Shown here: positions 33,061-44,700 of the stretch, in pieces
How the letters are laid out: every line of letters begins with the position of its first letter
Position numbering within the stretch: the first letter of the stretch is position 1
Source of the DNA: Turnera subulata
Lineage: Eukaryota > Streptophyta > Magnoliopsida > Malpighiales > Passifloraceae
Length of the DNA stretch: 64,000 nucleotides
Reading direction: 5' to 3'
Assembly: GCA_028386065.3 (NCBI GenBank)
Contig: JAKUCV010007448.1
Coordinates: 84,551 to 148,550, forward strand
Made by a program: the position numbers and the translations under genes
The notes under the pieces: model-generated
Database searches by the model: none
Seen by the model: the letters and a program-made list of their open reading frames with translations, nothing else
What the model was told of the DNA's origin: nothing

Positions 33061-34069
33061 TGTGGAGTTACAATTGCAATCCATGCACCATATTGATGTA
33101 CTGATTCGCTGTTTGGCTACGGATTTATTATGGAGATTTTCTGGGTTTTATGGTTGGGCAGATCATCAACAGAAGCACAGAAGTTGGGAGTTGAAAAAAT
33201 AGTTGGGAGCACATAACCGACTTCCATGGTTGGTTATGGGGGATTTCAACGAGATCCTCTATGCTTATGAGAAGGAGGGAGGCAGACATAAAGATTATAG
33301 TGCAATGGCTCCTTTTCGAGATGCTCTTTGTACCTGTGACTTGAAAGATATTGGATATTCAGGCCCTCCAATGACTTGGACAAACAATCAAGCTTTTCCA
33401 GCTGGCATACAAGAGCGATTGGATCGGGGGGTGGCGACATCATCATGGCTCAATTTGTTTCCCTCTGCTCAGTTGATACACTTGGCAAGGCATCACTCTG
33501 ATCATCTCCCTATATTATTGAAATTTGATAAAGGGCCAATCGCTAATTTCGCAGGACTTCACACCCCAAGGTTTGAGGCAATGTGGACAAAAGAAGAGCA
33601 TTTTAGAGATGAGGTGCAAGTAGTGTGGGAACAATCACAGTTTCTCCCAGAAGGACATTTTTTACCTAATCGGCTGAATTTTTGCTCCTTTTCTTTTTCG
33701 AGATGGCAAAAAATCTCCCTGGGTAATATTACAAAACAGATTGAGAAGATGAACACCCGATTGCTGCAATTACAAAGACTACAACAAACAGAGGCTGTCT
33801 TGGGTGAAATGAAAGAGGTGCAATTGGGTTTGGATGACTTGTTGAGGAAGGAGGAAATAATGTGGGCACAAAGAGCCAAGGCCACTTGGTTACGTGAGGG
33901 TGATAAAAACACTGCTTATTTTCACGGTAAAGCCTCACAACGGAAGAAAAGGAATACAATCAGGGGTCTTAATGATAGCTCTGGAACTTGGAAAACTGGG
34001 AATTCTAATGTGGAAAAAATTCTTACTGATTTCTTTTCAACCCTATATACTACACACAGAGGGATGTGA
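33061..34069 (+). pseudogene. LINE endonuclease C-terminal part and linker
   Basis: The frame shows WRFSGFYGWADHQQ, then LPWLVMGDFNEILYAYEK (GDFN motif), YSGPPMTWTN, RLDRGVATSSW and HSDHLPILL (SDH motif) of the APE-like endonuclease. The linker before the polymerase has WAQRAKATWLREGDKNTAYF and ends ILTDFFSTLYT. One stop lies near 33201 and a frame break comes at about 34060, so the protein is broken. Confidence 0.85.
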
Positions 34070-35744
34070 TGAGGTGGACAGGGTTATTGATTCTGTGGAT
34101 CAAAAAGTCACTGCAGATATGAATGAATTCCTTTTGCAGCCATTTACTAGAACTGAGGTGGAATTAGACCTGAAGCAAATGCACCCAACAAAGGCACCTG
34201 GCCCAGATGGTATGCCTGCACTATTCTACCAACAATATTGGGATATTTTAGGTACTGATATAATTTCTTTTGTATTTTCCTGTCTTCGTACTCCTACTAT
34301 TTTAGCCTCATTTAATACTACTCATCTTACACTAATTCCAAAGGTCTCTAATCCTAAGGAAGCATCACAATTTTGTCCGATCAACTTATGTAATGTCCTA
34401 TATAAATTAGTATCTAAGGTATTATGTAATAGGTTGTGTCATGTTCTGCTACAATTATTAGTAGTAATCAAAGTGCATTCGTGCGTAATCGTCAAATAAG
34501 AGACAATTCTTTGTTGGCCTTTGAAATTTTTCATTATATGAACAAGAAAAAAAAAAGGAAAAAAGGGAATGTTGGGATTAAAATTAGACATGCAAAAGGC
34601 CTATGATCGAGTTGAATGGCCCTTTCTAGAGAGGATGATGCGGAAATTGGGGTTCGCTGAACAATGGATTTCTCTCATTATGCATTGTATCACAACAGTA
34701 CAATATTCAATTCTGATCAATGGTGCCCCATTCATTTTTTCTCACCAACTCGAGGACTTCGCCAAGGCGACCCTCTTTCTCCTTTTTTGTTCCTTATTTG
34801 TGCAGAGGCTTTCTCATCCCTACTACATGGGGCCGAACAATCAGGCCAAATTCATGGTGCTAGAATTTGTCGCCGTGCCCCCCAATCACTCATCTCTTTT
34901 TTGCGAATGACAGTGTGATATTTACTCGAGCCACCACCCCGGAGATTGAAGCTTTATTATCTTTAATTGGAGCATATGAAAAGGCCTCAGGCCAAAGGAT
35001 TAATTTTGACAAATTGGAATTCACTACCAGCCGAAACATGTCTGAACAGCAAGTAATCAATATCCAACGGAGGATGGGAATAAAGGCTCTAGACCGATTT
35101 GACAAATACTTAGGCCTGCCTACTATGATCGGTCGCTCCAAAAAGATGATATTTAGTGGTGTACGAGACAGGGTGTGCAAAAAATTGAGTGGCTGGAAGG
35201 AACGAGTGCTTTCAAAGGCAGGGAAAGAAATTTTAATCAAATCAGTTGCTCAGAGCATCCCCACCTATGTAATGAGTTGCTTTTTGCTTCCTAGTTCGAT
35301 ATGTGATGAGATTGACGCAGCTACTCGGAGATTTTGGTGGGGAATGCAGATAAAAAAGGGATGAATTGGATTTCATGGGAGAAGTTATGTGTGCCAAAAC
35401 AATATGGTGGCTTGGGATTTCGCAAACTTGGGGTATTTAATGAAGCAATGTTGGCGAAGCAATCATGGAGATTGATTCACCAACCTGAGACTCTGGTGGC
35501 GGAAGTGTTGAAGGCCAAATACTATCCAACTACTGATTTCATGCATGCTTCTTTGGGTCATCAGCCCAGCTATGTCTGGCGTAGTATTTTGGCGGGTAGC
35601 GCTTTGTTGAAGGACGGTGGAAAATGGGTGGTGGGAGATGGACAGTCAGTCCACATTGCTGAGGACCGTTGGCTTCCTGCAAATCTATCTCCTGCAGTAT
35701 CTTCAACAGCAACAGTTTCCACTTTGTTTGTTGATGGAGAGTGA
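34066..35744 (+). pseudogene. LINE reverse transcriptase, frameshifted
   Basis: Fragments in different frames follow the order of LINE reverse transcriptase: [109 protein letters not shown] and RVLSKAGKEILIKSVAQSIP. The usual FADD box reads FAND here. Frame changes near 34490, 34560, 34780, 34900 and 35360, plus an A-rich run at 34548-34565, show it is dead. Confidence 0.88.
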
Positions 35745-35759
35745 GCGTGGGATATTAAT

Positions 35760-36839
35760 AAGGTGGCTGCATTGTTCTATCCTCAAGATGTGGAAAATAT
35801 ATGTCAACTTCCTCTATCAGAATTGATGTCAGCAGATGTTTTCTTTTGGCCACATACACAATTTGGAGCTTATTCTATGAGGAGTGGATATAACTTCCGT
35901 ATGATGGAATCTTTTTCTTCAAAGTACAACATTTTCTCTGGCGATTACTCAAAGGCATATTACCGGTGAGAGCATATTTGCAATATAGACATATTATCCA
36001 ACAGGCTGAATGCCCTTTATGCAGGAATTATGATGAATCTGTCCAACATCTATTTTTGGAGTGCTCTGTTACCCACCATCTTTGGCAACTAGCCGGAATC
36101 TCTATGCCAATGCAAGGACTGCCTGATTTACATGCCTGGTTATCTGGCTTATATTCTTCTTTGCCTATTGAACAGTTGGAGAAAATCATTGTCACCCATG
36201 TGGAGCCTTTGGTCTACAAGGAATGATCTTATCTTTAATAGCACTGCCCTTGATCCTAGAAAAATAACTCTGACAGCTGCTAATATGTTGCGTGATTATC
36301 AGGCAGCAAATATGCCAACCCGGACTCCCCTTCACACGCAAGCTGCGGTATCCAGGGTACAATGGCAGCCACCACCGCCACACACAGTAGCTGTTACTAC
36401 TGATGCTACTTGCCTCCCATCATCAGTTGGCCTGGGATTTGTAGTACGGAACTCAACTAGTGAGGTTCTATTGTGTGGCCATTCCAAAGTACCAGGTCCA
36501 TACACACCACTGGAAGCAGAGGCTATGGCCATAAACTTTGCTCTTGTCCAGGTGGGACTTCAATCCATTCACCTTGAAACGGATTGTCTTGCATTGGTAC
36601 AAGCACTACAAGTGCATGAAATACCTCTCAATCGGCTCAGGATTTTTCGTTTGAGCATAAAGGAATTTCTTTCTGGCTACTCAACCTATCAGATAATCCA
36701 TTTAAATCGCCAATGTAACTGTGTGGCTCATGAGCTAGCACAAATGGGTTTGAATTATGATCAATGTATTTGGGATACTGGTATACCAAACCATATCCAA
36801 CAGCTCCTTATATCTGACAATTATCCTATGAATGCATGA
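35760..36839 (+). pseudogene. LINE zf-RVT and RNase H region
   Basis: The zinc-binding reverse-transcriptase tail (CPLCRNYDESVQHLFLECSV near 36010) is followed after a frameshift by a plant LINE RNase H domain: TTDATCLPSSVGLGFVVRNS, EAEAMAINFALV, IHLETDCLALVQAL and HLNRQCNCVAHELAQMGL, with a stop just after NYPMNA. The RNase H part (about 36340-36839) is still one open frame. Confidence 0.85.
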
Positions 36840-36964
36840 AGCTGCATGCTTCGGTTCTCAAAAAAAAAGGGGGAAAAAGTAAAAAACCTAATATTCTTCT
36901 AAGTTTTAATACGTCTTTTTTCTACCAAAAAAAAAAAGAAAAAGCAAGAGAAGTAAGTCCATGT

Positions 36965-37010
36965 TGGGCCTAAGTCGGGCTGTGTTAGAAGGTTGCTTTA
37001 GTGCTGGGCC
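36965..37010 (+). promoter_or_regulatory. Two TGGGCC site II elements before the helicase gene
   Basis: TGGGCC occurs at 36965-36970 and 37005-37010. Such site II (TCP-type) motifs are common in promoters of plant genes for organellar and ribosomal proteins, which fits the helicase product. The leader probably starts soon after and appears to hold an intron before the ATG at 37594. Confidence 0.5.
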
Positions 37011-37593
37011 CAAGCTTGTCCCACTGGATCCATAAAAACGGTCACCTCGCGAGAATCCAATCACCGGCATCGCGCGTTTTTGAAGGTTGCCTGTGAAGTT
37101 TGCTTTGGTGGTGCTAGTAAAATTAGCAATAGATACGTGTCGTCGTCATTATACCACACCAACCCGAACCAGAGGTTTGCTTGCTCGAAGCAAACCCAAT
37201 AGAAAGAGTACGCTCACCTTGGAGGTACTTTGGTACTCTAATTCTCTCTCTTTTGTTTCCTGTTCTTCTTTTCCGTTCTCTTCTTGGCTCTGTCTCTAGT
37301 CCTCCATTTGTTTTTCCCCGTGCTTCTAGCTGTTTGATAAAATGCCCCAGCCAAGTTGAACCCTTTATTTTTTCACAAACGAAAAAGGAATAACGTAGTT
37401 GCTGTCTGTTTTTTTCTTTTTTGGTCTTCCATCTGCTTTAGCATTAATGGGATAACATTGTTTTATGTTCTTCAAACCGCAGATTCAGGAGGGTTTTTAA
37501 TATTCAGGATTGAAGAGCAGAACTTCGATTCCCTTATGAATTGTTTATAAGTTTGATTTTATGGTATTTGATTAGCTAGGGAATCCACCGAAT

Positions 37594-39291
37594 ATGCCCG
37601 CGTTAGTGTCACCACGGTTGCTACTCCTCGTGGGGGAGTCATTACCCTTGAAGAAATTATCACTCCGTCATCATCATCGCAAAGTTTTGTGCTACTCTGG
37701 TGTTCGTTTTTTCGGTCAGTTTCATCGAGAGAATGAGGCACTCTCTCTTTCAAGCCTGGGTTTTAAGAGTGATTTTGAAGCAGACAACAATAGACCAAGT
37801 GATAAATTGGAGACACTGAAAGTTAAGTCTCCTATTGAAGTCCCCAGAACTAGAGTGAAGGCTACTGGGAGAAATGGAATTAGGCCTGTTGGGGTGAAAA
37901 AATCGAGTGAAATTGAGATGGCTCCATTTGCTGCAAAGTCTTTTTCGGAGCTTGGTCTGCCAACATTGTTGATAGAGAGGTTACATTATGAAGGGTTTAC
38001 AGTTCCAACTGATGTTCAGTCCTCAGCAATCCCGACTATTCTTAAGAATCATGATGTTGTTATACAGTCTTATACGGGTTCGGGGAAAACACTGGCTTAT
38101 CTGCTTCCTATACTCTCTGAAGTTGGACCCCTGAAGGATAAATCATCAAATGGAGATGAAGAAGCCGGGAAGAAAGGTGAGATACAAGCTGTAATTGTAG
38201 CTCCGTCTAGAGAGCTGGGAATGCAAATTGTAAGGGAGTTTGAGAAGCTGCTGGGACCTGTAAATAAAAGGGTAGTTCAGCAACTCGTTGGTGGTGCTAA
38301 TAGGTATAGACAGGAAGAAGCTCTTAAGAAGAATAAGCCAGCAATTGTTGTAGGTACTCCTGGCAGGATTGCTGAGATCAGTGCAGCTGGGAAACTACGT
38401 ACACACAATTGCCGTTACCTGGTCTTAGATGAAGTTGATCAACTTCTCTCATTCAACTTCCGCGAGAACATGCAGCGGATTTTGGAACATGTAGGAAGGA
38501 GATCAGGAGCCAACCCCCGTGGGGAGAGCCCACTTGCCACTCGGGCTGAGCGTCAGACTATCATGGTCTCTGCTACGGTGCCATTTTCGGTGGTAAGGGC
38601 GGCTAAGAGTTGGGGATATGACCCACTACTTGTACAAGCCACAAAAATCGTTCCACTTGATTCCTTCACACCGCCACAACCTGTTAATCTGACTGGGCAG
38701 GCTACTAGTTCAAGACAAAACACAAGTTCGCAGCCTCAAGGAACGATTCAGAGCCTTCCTCCAGCTTTGAAGCATTTCTACTGTGTTACAAAGTTACAGC
38801 ACAAAGTTGATGCTGTGAGAAGATGTATTCATGCGCTTAATGCAAAATGTGTTATCGTCTTCATGAATCACAATAAGCAACTAAAAGATGCCGTTTTCAA
38901 GTTAGAGGCTCGTGGCATACAAGCTGCAGAACTACATGGGGATCTTGGCAAGCTTGTTAGGTCAACGATACTGAAGAAATTCAAAAATGGGGAGCTAAGA
39001 GTTCTTGTAACAAATGAACTTTCAGCTAGAGGTTTAGATATTCCGGAATGTGATCTTGTTGTCAATCTGGAGTTGCCTACAGACTCAATTCACTACGCTC
39101 ATAGAGCTGGCCGGACTGGCCGGCTTGGCAGGAAGGGCACTGTGGTGACCATCTGTGAGGAGTCTGAAGTATTTGTTGTAAGGAAGATGCAGAAGCAACT
39201 TGGGGTCCCCATTCCAGCTTGTGAGTTTACAGAGGGGAAGCTTGTTCTCACTCAAAAAGAAGAGAAAAAGGCTTCTGTGGCTTTAACATGA
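37594..39291 (+). CDS. RH47: DEAD-box RNA helicase, RH47/ISE1-like (organellar)
   Basis: An uninterrupted 565-residue frame. The N-terminal 40 residues are rich in Leu, Arg and His and nearly free of acids, like a mitochondrial presequence. Core motifs: Q-motif region FSELGLPTLLIERLHYEGF (117-135), motif I TGSGKT (161-166), Ia APSREL (203-208), Ib TPGR (255-258), II DEVD (279-282) in place of DEAD, III SAT (326-328), V ARGLD (478-482), VI HRAGRTGR (503-510). A Ser/Gln-rich insert lies at about 357-390. DEVD followed by QLLSFNFRENMQRILEHVG is what I recall of plant RH47 (INCREASED SIZE EXCLUSION LIMIT 1), a mitochondrial helicase needed for embryo development and plasmodesmal control. It would unwind RNA with ATP in mitochondria. 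Family assignment is certain; the orthologue name is likely. Confidence 0.9.
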   Translation: MPALVSPRLLLLVGESLPLKKLSLRHHHRKVLCYSGVRFFGQFHRENEALSLSSLGFKSDFEADNNRPSDKLETLKVKSPIEVPRTRVKATGRNGIRPVGVKKSSEIEMAPFAAKSFSELGLPTLLIERLHYEGFTVPTDVQSSAIPTILKNHDVVIQSYTGSGKTLAYLLPILSEVGPLKDKSSNGDEEAGKKGEIQAVIVAPSRELGMQIVREFEKLLGPVNKRVVQQLVGGANRYRQEEALKKNKPAIVVGTPGRIAEISAAGKLRTHNCRYLVLDEVDQLLSFNFRENMQRILEHVGRRSGANPRGESPLATRAERQTIMVSATVPFSVVRAAKSWGYDPLLVQATKIVPLDSFTPPQPVNLTGQATSSRQNTSSQPQGTIQSLPPALKHFYCVTKLQHKVDAVRRCIHALNAKCVIVFMNHNKQLKDAVFKLEARGIQAAELHGDLGKLVRSTILKKFKNGELRVLVTNELSARGLDIPECDLVVNLELPTDSIHYAHRAGRTGRLGRKGTVVTICEESEVFVVRKMQKQLGVPIPACEFTEGKLVLTQKEEKKASVALT

Positions 39292-39390
39292 TGGACATCT
39301 TATTTCCTTATTACACCTCTAGTAGAAAACAACACTATAAGCTTGTGGTTTTCTTACCTCCTAATTTCAATCAACGTAAAATTATAATGA

Positions 39391-39539
39391 ATGAACCTTG
39401 TCCCATTGAATTTCAGTGTAATTTCAACTCACTTTTTTTTTTTTGGTCCAATTATTCAGTGCAATTGATGGATTCAAGTATATTACTCCTTTTTTGTCGT
39501 TTCAGCTAATTAGATGAACCTTGTCCCATTGAATTTCAG
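39391..39539. repeat. 26-bp direct repeat around a 97-bp segment
   Basis: ATGAACCTTGTCCCATTGAA followed by TTTCAG occurs at 39391-39416 and 39514-39539, downstream of the helicase stop. It may be a local duplication or an old insertion. Confidence 0.8.
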
Positions 39540-40519
39540 CTTATATACAGTGTTAGGATGCCTTATTTTTGACGAAAATTTAAGGCTTAAATCATTGGTA
39601 AACGAGAGAGCTGGTAGCCTGACGAGAGAGTGCAATACCCGATAACAGGAAAGTTGCGTAAGTTGAAGATGAGAGTGAGATATAAGCTCGTCACAGCTCA
39701 ATCATAAACAGCAAGGAAGTTTATTGACAGTGGAAACCCACACTTTTCTGTCAACTTTGGTATTTGGAATAGAGGAATCGCACATATCCCGAAAATTTGA
39801 GCAACGACAACTTCAAGAAATTGGTAAGGGAAGACCTTGTACGCAATAGAGTTACAAACCACAACTCAGCCAACTTGCAGACATGTATATGTCCAGTTAC
39901 TAACCATTCCACAGGCTAAGAGCCTAAGACAACCCATTTGAAATAAAAACTTGCGAAGGCTAGTTTTGTATTCTTAGTTGACGTATATCATTTCTATCCA
40001 ACATAGCCTTGGCCTGGAAAGGAAAAACGTAGTCTCAGTTTCATATCTTCATCAGGTTCAAGGGATAAGCTGCCAAAGCTAAATACTAGTAGATGCACAC
40101 GCAGCAGAGTACCATTTTGCAATCACCAAACAACCTCCTGAACTCAATGCGTCAGTCATGATGAAAGTTGTATGATAATTTAAGTTTGTTGGAGATTACC
40201 ATTAAAATGATTAAAGATTAAAATCGTCCTCATGGTTGAACCTGGGAAAAATGGTCGACTCTTACACACTGTCAATGGTTTCGTTAACTATTGATTGCCA
40301 TCATAGCGTAAAGGATTCTGATAAATCATCAGTTTTAGTTTGAGGTATGTGAAAAAAATGCAATATCACTCACCTTCAAAAGGGAGCTTAAATAAACTGG
40401 AAATAAACAGGAAATTAAATTATCAAGTCATGAAATACAATTGAGCTTTCTGTAGTTATTGTGGTTGGCATGTAGCAGAGGTTGGTATAACAGGTCTTTA
40501 CTACTAGGATGGCTGTCTA
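39540..40519. other. Spacer between convergent genes
   Basis: This holds the 3' flanks of the helicase (+) and epimerase (-) genes. No other gene is seen. Confidence 0.5.
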
Positions 40520-43396
40520 TCAAGGTTTTGACTGGTAACCCCATGGATTTTTGCTTGCCCAATTCCATTGGTCCCTGCACATCTCCTTGACACCATATTT
40601 TGCCCTGAAAGCAACACAAGCGCACTAGTCACATGCCAGGAGCACCAAACTTAATCATAACACAGACACATCTACAATGATCCAAAAAAAGAAATAACCA
40701 CGTAAATATTACTGTTATGGGTTCTGTTATGTATTGAATTTACCAGAATTCTTATCAACTAGTTGAACATCAGAGCAAGATTAATAATTCACTAAGGCTA
40801 TTATGATATGAGCAACCAACATGACTAGGGTGGAATAAAAGGACATGTAAAAAACTCGCCCACTGTGTGAAAGAACATGCAATCAGATATTTCCAACCAT
40901 CAGAAAGATAATGGATGAGAGCGTACTTCCAACCAAGTTCTCTCTGAGCTTTCTCTGTAGAAGCATAAACAGCTGTTGCATCACCGGGCCTTCTCGGACA
41001 TAGCTTGATTGGGATTTTCTGAAAAAAAAAAATATATATTTTTACCAAACATGCTGGTGCTGTTGAAAACGAAGGGGTAGAAAATTAAGAATACAAGGGA
41101 ATTTCACCTTTCCAGAAGCTTTTTCAAAGGCAGCAACCATTTCAAGTACGGAAGTTCCTTGCCCTGTCCCCAAGTTGTACGCAACACAACCTAAACATAC
41201 CAAAACATCATACATAAAGCTTTTCTGATATCAATTTGTTACAAATATTCTAGGAGATGATTCCTCAAAAACTTAAGCTCAATAGTTTGCCTTGTAACTG
41301 ATTCTGGTAGACAGGTAACTTGATCAATATAGAAGAATATATATAAAGATTCATGATACCTATTTTGTCTGTAGTAAAGATCTTCTGAAGAGCAGCAACA
41401 TGACCATCTGCCAAGTCCATGACATGGATGTAATCCCTGACCTGTGCATTAAGAAATTGAAAAGTTTAAAACCCCAATCTTGTGGTTGCAGAGAAATGAA
41501 ATTGAGGTACACTTGAGGTAATGCATCATCGACATCCTATGCAATTATAGATGGACTTTGTAAAGAACAGAATAGTAATTCCTTTTGCTACTGAATTCCT
41601 CAGAGTGTTTAAATGGAAAAACATACCGCACTACCATCCTTTGTGGGATAGTCATGACCATATACATTAAGCTCTGGCAATCTGCCAACAGCAACTTGTT
41701 GTATGTAGGGCATAAGATTGTTAGGTATACCCTTGGGATCCTCGCCAAGTTTACCACTTTCATGAGCTCCCACTGGGTTGAAGTATCTGAGCAAAATGAT
41801 TCTCCATTCTGGTTCAGCTTTTTGAATATCTCGAGCAATTTCCTCAAGAAATAGCTAAGAATCCCAAAATGGAAGAAGATTTAAGGAGCAAGACAACAAA
41901 GATAGCCATGCCAACTGGATTAGACAATCCAACCTTAAATATCTACAATATGAAATTCACAAATATCAGGCAGCAAAAAATGCTTTGGAAGAGATTAATG
42001 TTTACCTTGGTCCGCCCATAAGGATTCATAGCCATTAACTGGAAGTCCTCAACGCATGGAATCTTTTCAGGTTGGCCATAAACGGTTGCAGAAGATGAGA
42101 ATACCATCTATTTGCATACGCAGCAAAACTTGAAGTCAGTATTGCGTTATTGATAGGAAAAGTATGACAATTCTCATTAAGAATTTGACAAGAGAAAGAA
42201 GCTCGAGTTTAAGCTTCCTCCAAACCCAATGACTGGTTAAAATTGAATACTTGGGCATTCATAAAAAAATTGTAAGAATTCTGCACTGCAGCACCAAAAT
42301 ATGAGTAACGTTTAGAGTTGTTCAAGAATTCAGTATACAGTAGAAGCCTTTCACCAGCAGAGGGGTTTGACAAGGTTGATCAACTAATCAAACTATAACC
42401 GTAGCTAGCTAGAACATCAATTCATTTGTTGAAAGCAGAATGCTGGCAAATCTAAAAAGGAGTGGGCTAAGTGTGCAAATTGTGGTAAAAAAGAACTGCA
42501 GTCCAGTGGCTACCCTGTAATTGACCATATACACCAATCGAATATGCAGATCCAGTTTAGCATTTAAAGTAGCAGAAATAAGTAGTAGTGCTGGTAGTAG
42601 TATCCTTCAAAATATGAACCTTTTGCAAATTCTGATGTATATGCTTTCCATGTGTCAATTTAAACTAGATTTAAGTCAATCCATCATCAGAAACCAAAAC
42701 AAAACACCAATTTACCTTTTTGCAGTCATATTTTGCCATGACTTCATACAAATTGATAGTGCCAATTAAATTATTGTCAAAATAACGGCGAGGATTAGCA
42801 ACACTCTCGCCAACTGCCTTAAGCCCAGCAAAGTGGATCACAGCATCAAATCTGTAGCATTGCCAATTATCCATTAGTTTAAACACAATCCGATTATTGC
42901 CAAGCTACGATCGGATCAGGATCAACTAACTAAGCCAGTGAACTAAAGTTATAAACTTTGGCAGTAATTCAGGCAGTTCAGTTTAACGGTTGAAGACCCA
43001 TCATTGACTAGAGTAACAGAAACGGGTTTAATGCAGATTCACTTACTTTGTCTTCGAAAACAGCTTCTCCAAGTCATCCTTATTTCTAAGATCACCCTGC
43101 AACAAAAAAAACAAAAAAACACCCAACATTTCTAGAGTTAAGACTCATCATAAAAGATCGGAACTATATATATAAAAAATAAACAAACAGAAAGAAGAGA
43201 ACTTTACCAGATTGAACTCCAAATTCTTAGAAAGTTCAGGACCCACCAGTTCCCTGACTCTATCAACAGCTTCTTTCACAGAATTATCAAGATTATCAAT
43301 GATCGACACCCTAAAATCCTCCCTGAGTAGCTGTACCACAGTGTGGGTACCAATGAACCCAGCACCTCCAGTCACAAGAATAGTCTTTTCACCCAT
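40520..43396 (-). CDS. UGE: UDP-glucose 4-epimerase
   Basis: UGE interconverts UDP-glucose and UDP-galactose with bound NAD, feeding cell-wall and galactolipid synthesis in the cytosol. Nine exons (43396-43208, 43096-43047, 42851-42716, 42107-42006, 41854-41627, 41441-41360, 41190-41108, 41018-40927, 40604-40520) join in frame to 348 residues, the normal length of plant UGEs (about 350). The Rossmann NAD motif GGAGFIG lies at residues 10-16. FSSSATVYG (128-136) provides the catalytic Ser/Thr, and NPYGRTK gives the YxxxK pair Y155-K159. [14 protein letters not shown] and [14 protein letters not shown] bind substrate. The C-terminus is [10 protein letters not shown]. The start is the first ATG before the NAD fold ([11 protein letters not shown]). 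Exon borders all have GT/AG. No defects are seen. It is probably one of several UGE paralogues in the genome. Confidence 0.96.
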
Positions 43397-44654
43397 TAGT
43401 ACAAAGTACAAACACTACCCACCACCCCAAAATGAGCAACTTGTAATCTGTAAAAGTTAAAAAAGAAAAAAAAAAGGGGAACACAGAAATCTGCTGCTTT
43501 TTACTTTAAAGTGTGTGTGTGTTACAAGGAGGGGCAAGAGAGTGGACGGGTATTTAAATCTTTGTTGGAGAAAGGAAGGGAAGCCAAAATGGAGAGTTAT
43601 ATGGGTTTTTTTTTTTTTTTGAGCAAATCAAGGAGATTCTTTTGTTTTGGAGGAGATAAGAATTTTTTTTGAAATAGATTTGAGGCAAAGCTGGTTTGTT
43701 TTGTTCACAGTTGTCTGCTGTACTAACCCTGATCGGTTTTCGCGCGCTTTTTTCTTCCACCACCACTCGCCTAGAAAGCGCGTCTAATCAATAAAAGTCC
43801 TTAAGATTTTGCCGTGTTCTAGTTCTCGTTTGTTAATTGGGATTTGGAATTTTGTAAAGAATGGAATAAGAAGGAAAGATATATTATAAAAAAAATGATG
43901 TGATCAACACCATGGAATATAAGGAAAAGAAAGTTAGGATTGAATGGATAAAGGTTTTGGATGATGCCAAATAATTTTTGTCGGCTGGTTACGTGGGCTT
44001 TGGGGTGTTAGAATAATTGAGGAACCAATCCACATGTTCTTGACGCAACATTTCCAAAGTGTGTTGATATAAGATGTTGCATGATCTCTTCATGTCATTA
44101 ATAAGTTTGGGCGGAATTTGGTTGTTGGAACCTAAGATAGAATTTTTTTTTTTTTTTGTCGAAAAACCTAAGATAGAAATGACGTGTGCTCCCTGCTAAG
44201 ATGATATAATCCTCAAACTGTTTGATGGGAAATAATGCTGGTATTCATCTATCCACTCGTATCCTCATCACCCAATTAATTGCTGCATCTCCCTTCCATT
44301 ATTGCACGACACAAGATAACTTTTGTGAATAGATTAGGAAATCGTTATCCACAAAAGTTACCTATTAATAATTAGATAATTACCAATTAATACAGTTGGC
44401 TTCTATGTTATAATATCTTTGCTTTTTTGGATTATAATTAAGTAGTTTCTTAAATTACAAAGGAATTTCATTATTTAAGCGTGTGCTAATTTGATTAATT
44501 AACTTGCTTTGGATTTGGCTAACACTACTACAAGTGGCATCTCCTTTGATGTTTATCTAAAGGGTTATAGGCTTGATCGTAACAGTGGGTGAGGGTTAGA
44601 AATTAGATAGTTTCTAACATGAAAGAAGAAATTTGAATTCATTCATAATAATAA

Positions 44655-44700
<46 letters not shown>

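Larger units (their letters stand above)
33055..36864 (+). mobile_element. L1-type LINE, 5'-truncated and decayed
   Basis: About 3.8 kb runs from inside the endonuclease domain (VELQLQSMHHIDVLIRCLA near 33061) through reverse transcriptase to RNase H, ending in an A-run. AAAAGGGGAAAAA at 33042-33054 and AAAAAGGGGGAAAAA at 36865-36879 look like target duplications with small changes. The element lies between TGD2 and the helicase gene and ends about 730 bases before the helicase start codon. Confidence 0.88.

Noticed and set aside
33203..36839. Intact LINE polyprotein
   Set aside because: Several frameshifts and stops separate the endonuclease, reverse transcriptase and RNase H pieces.
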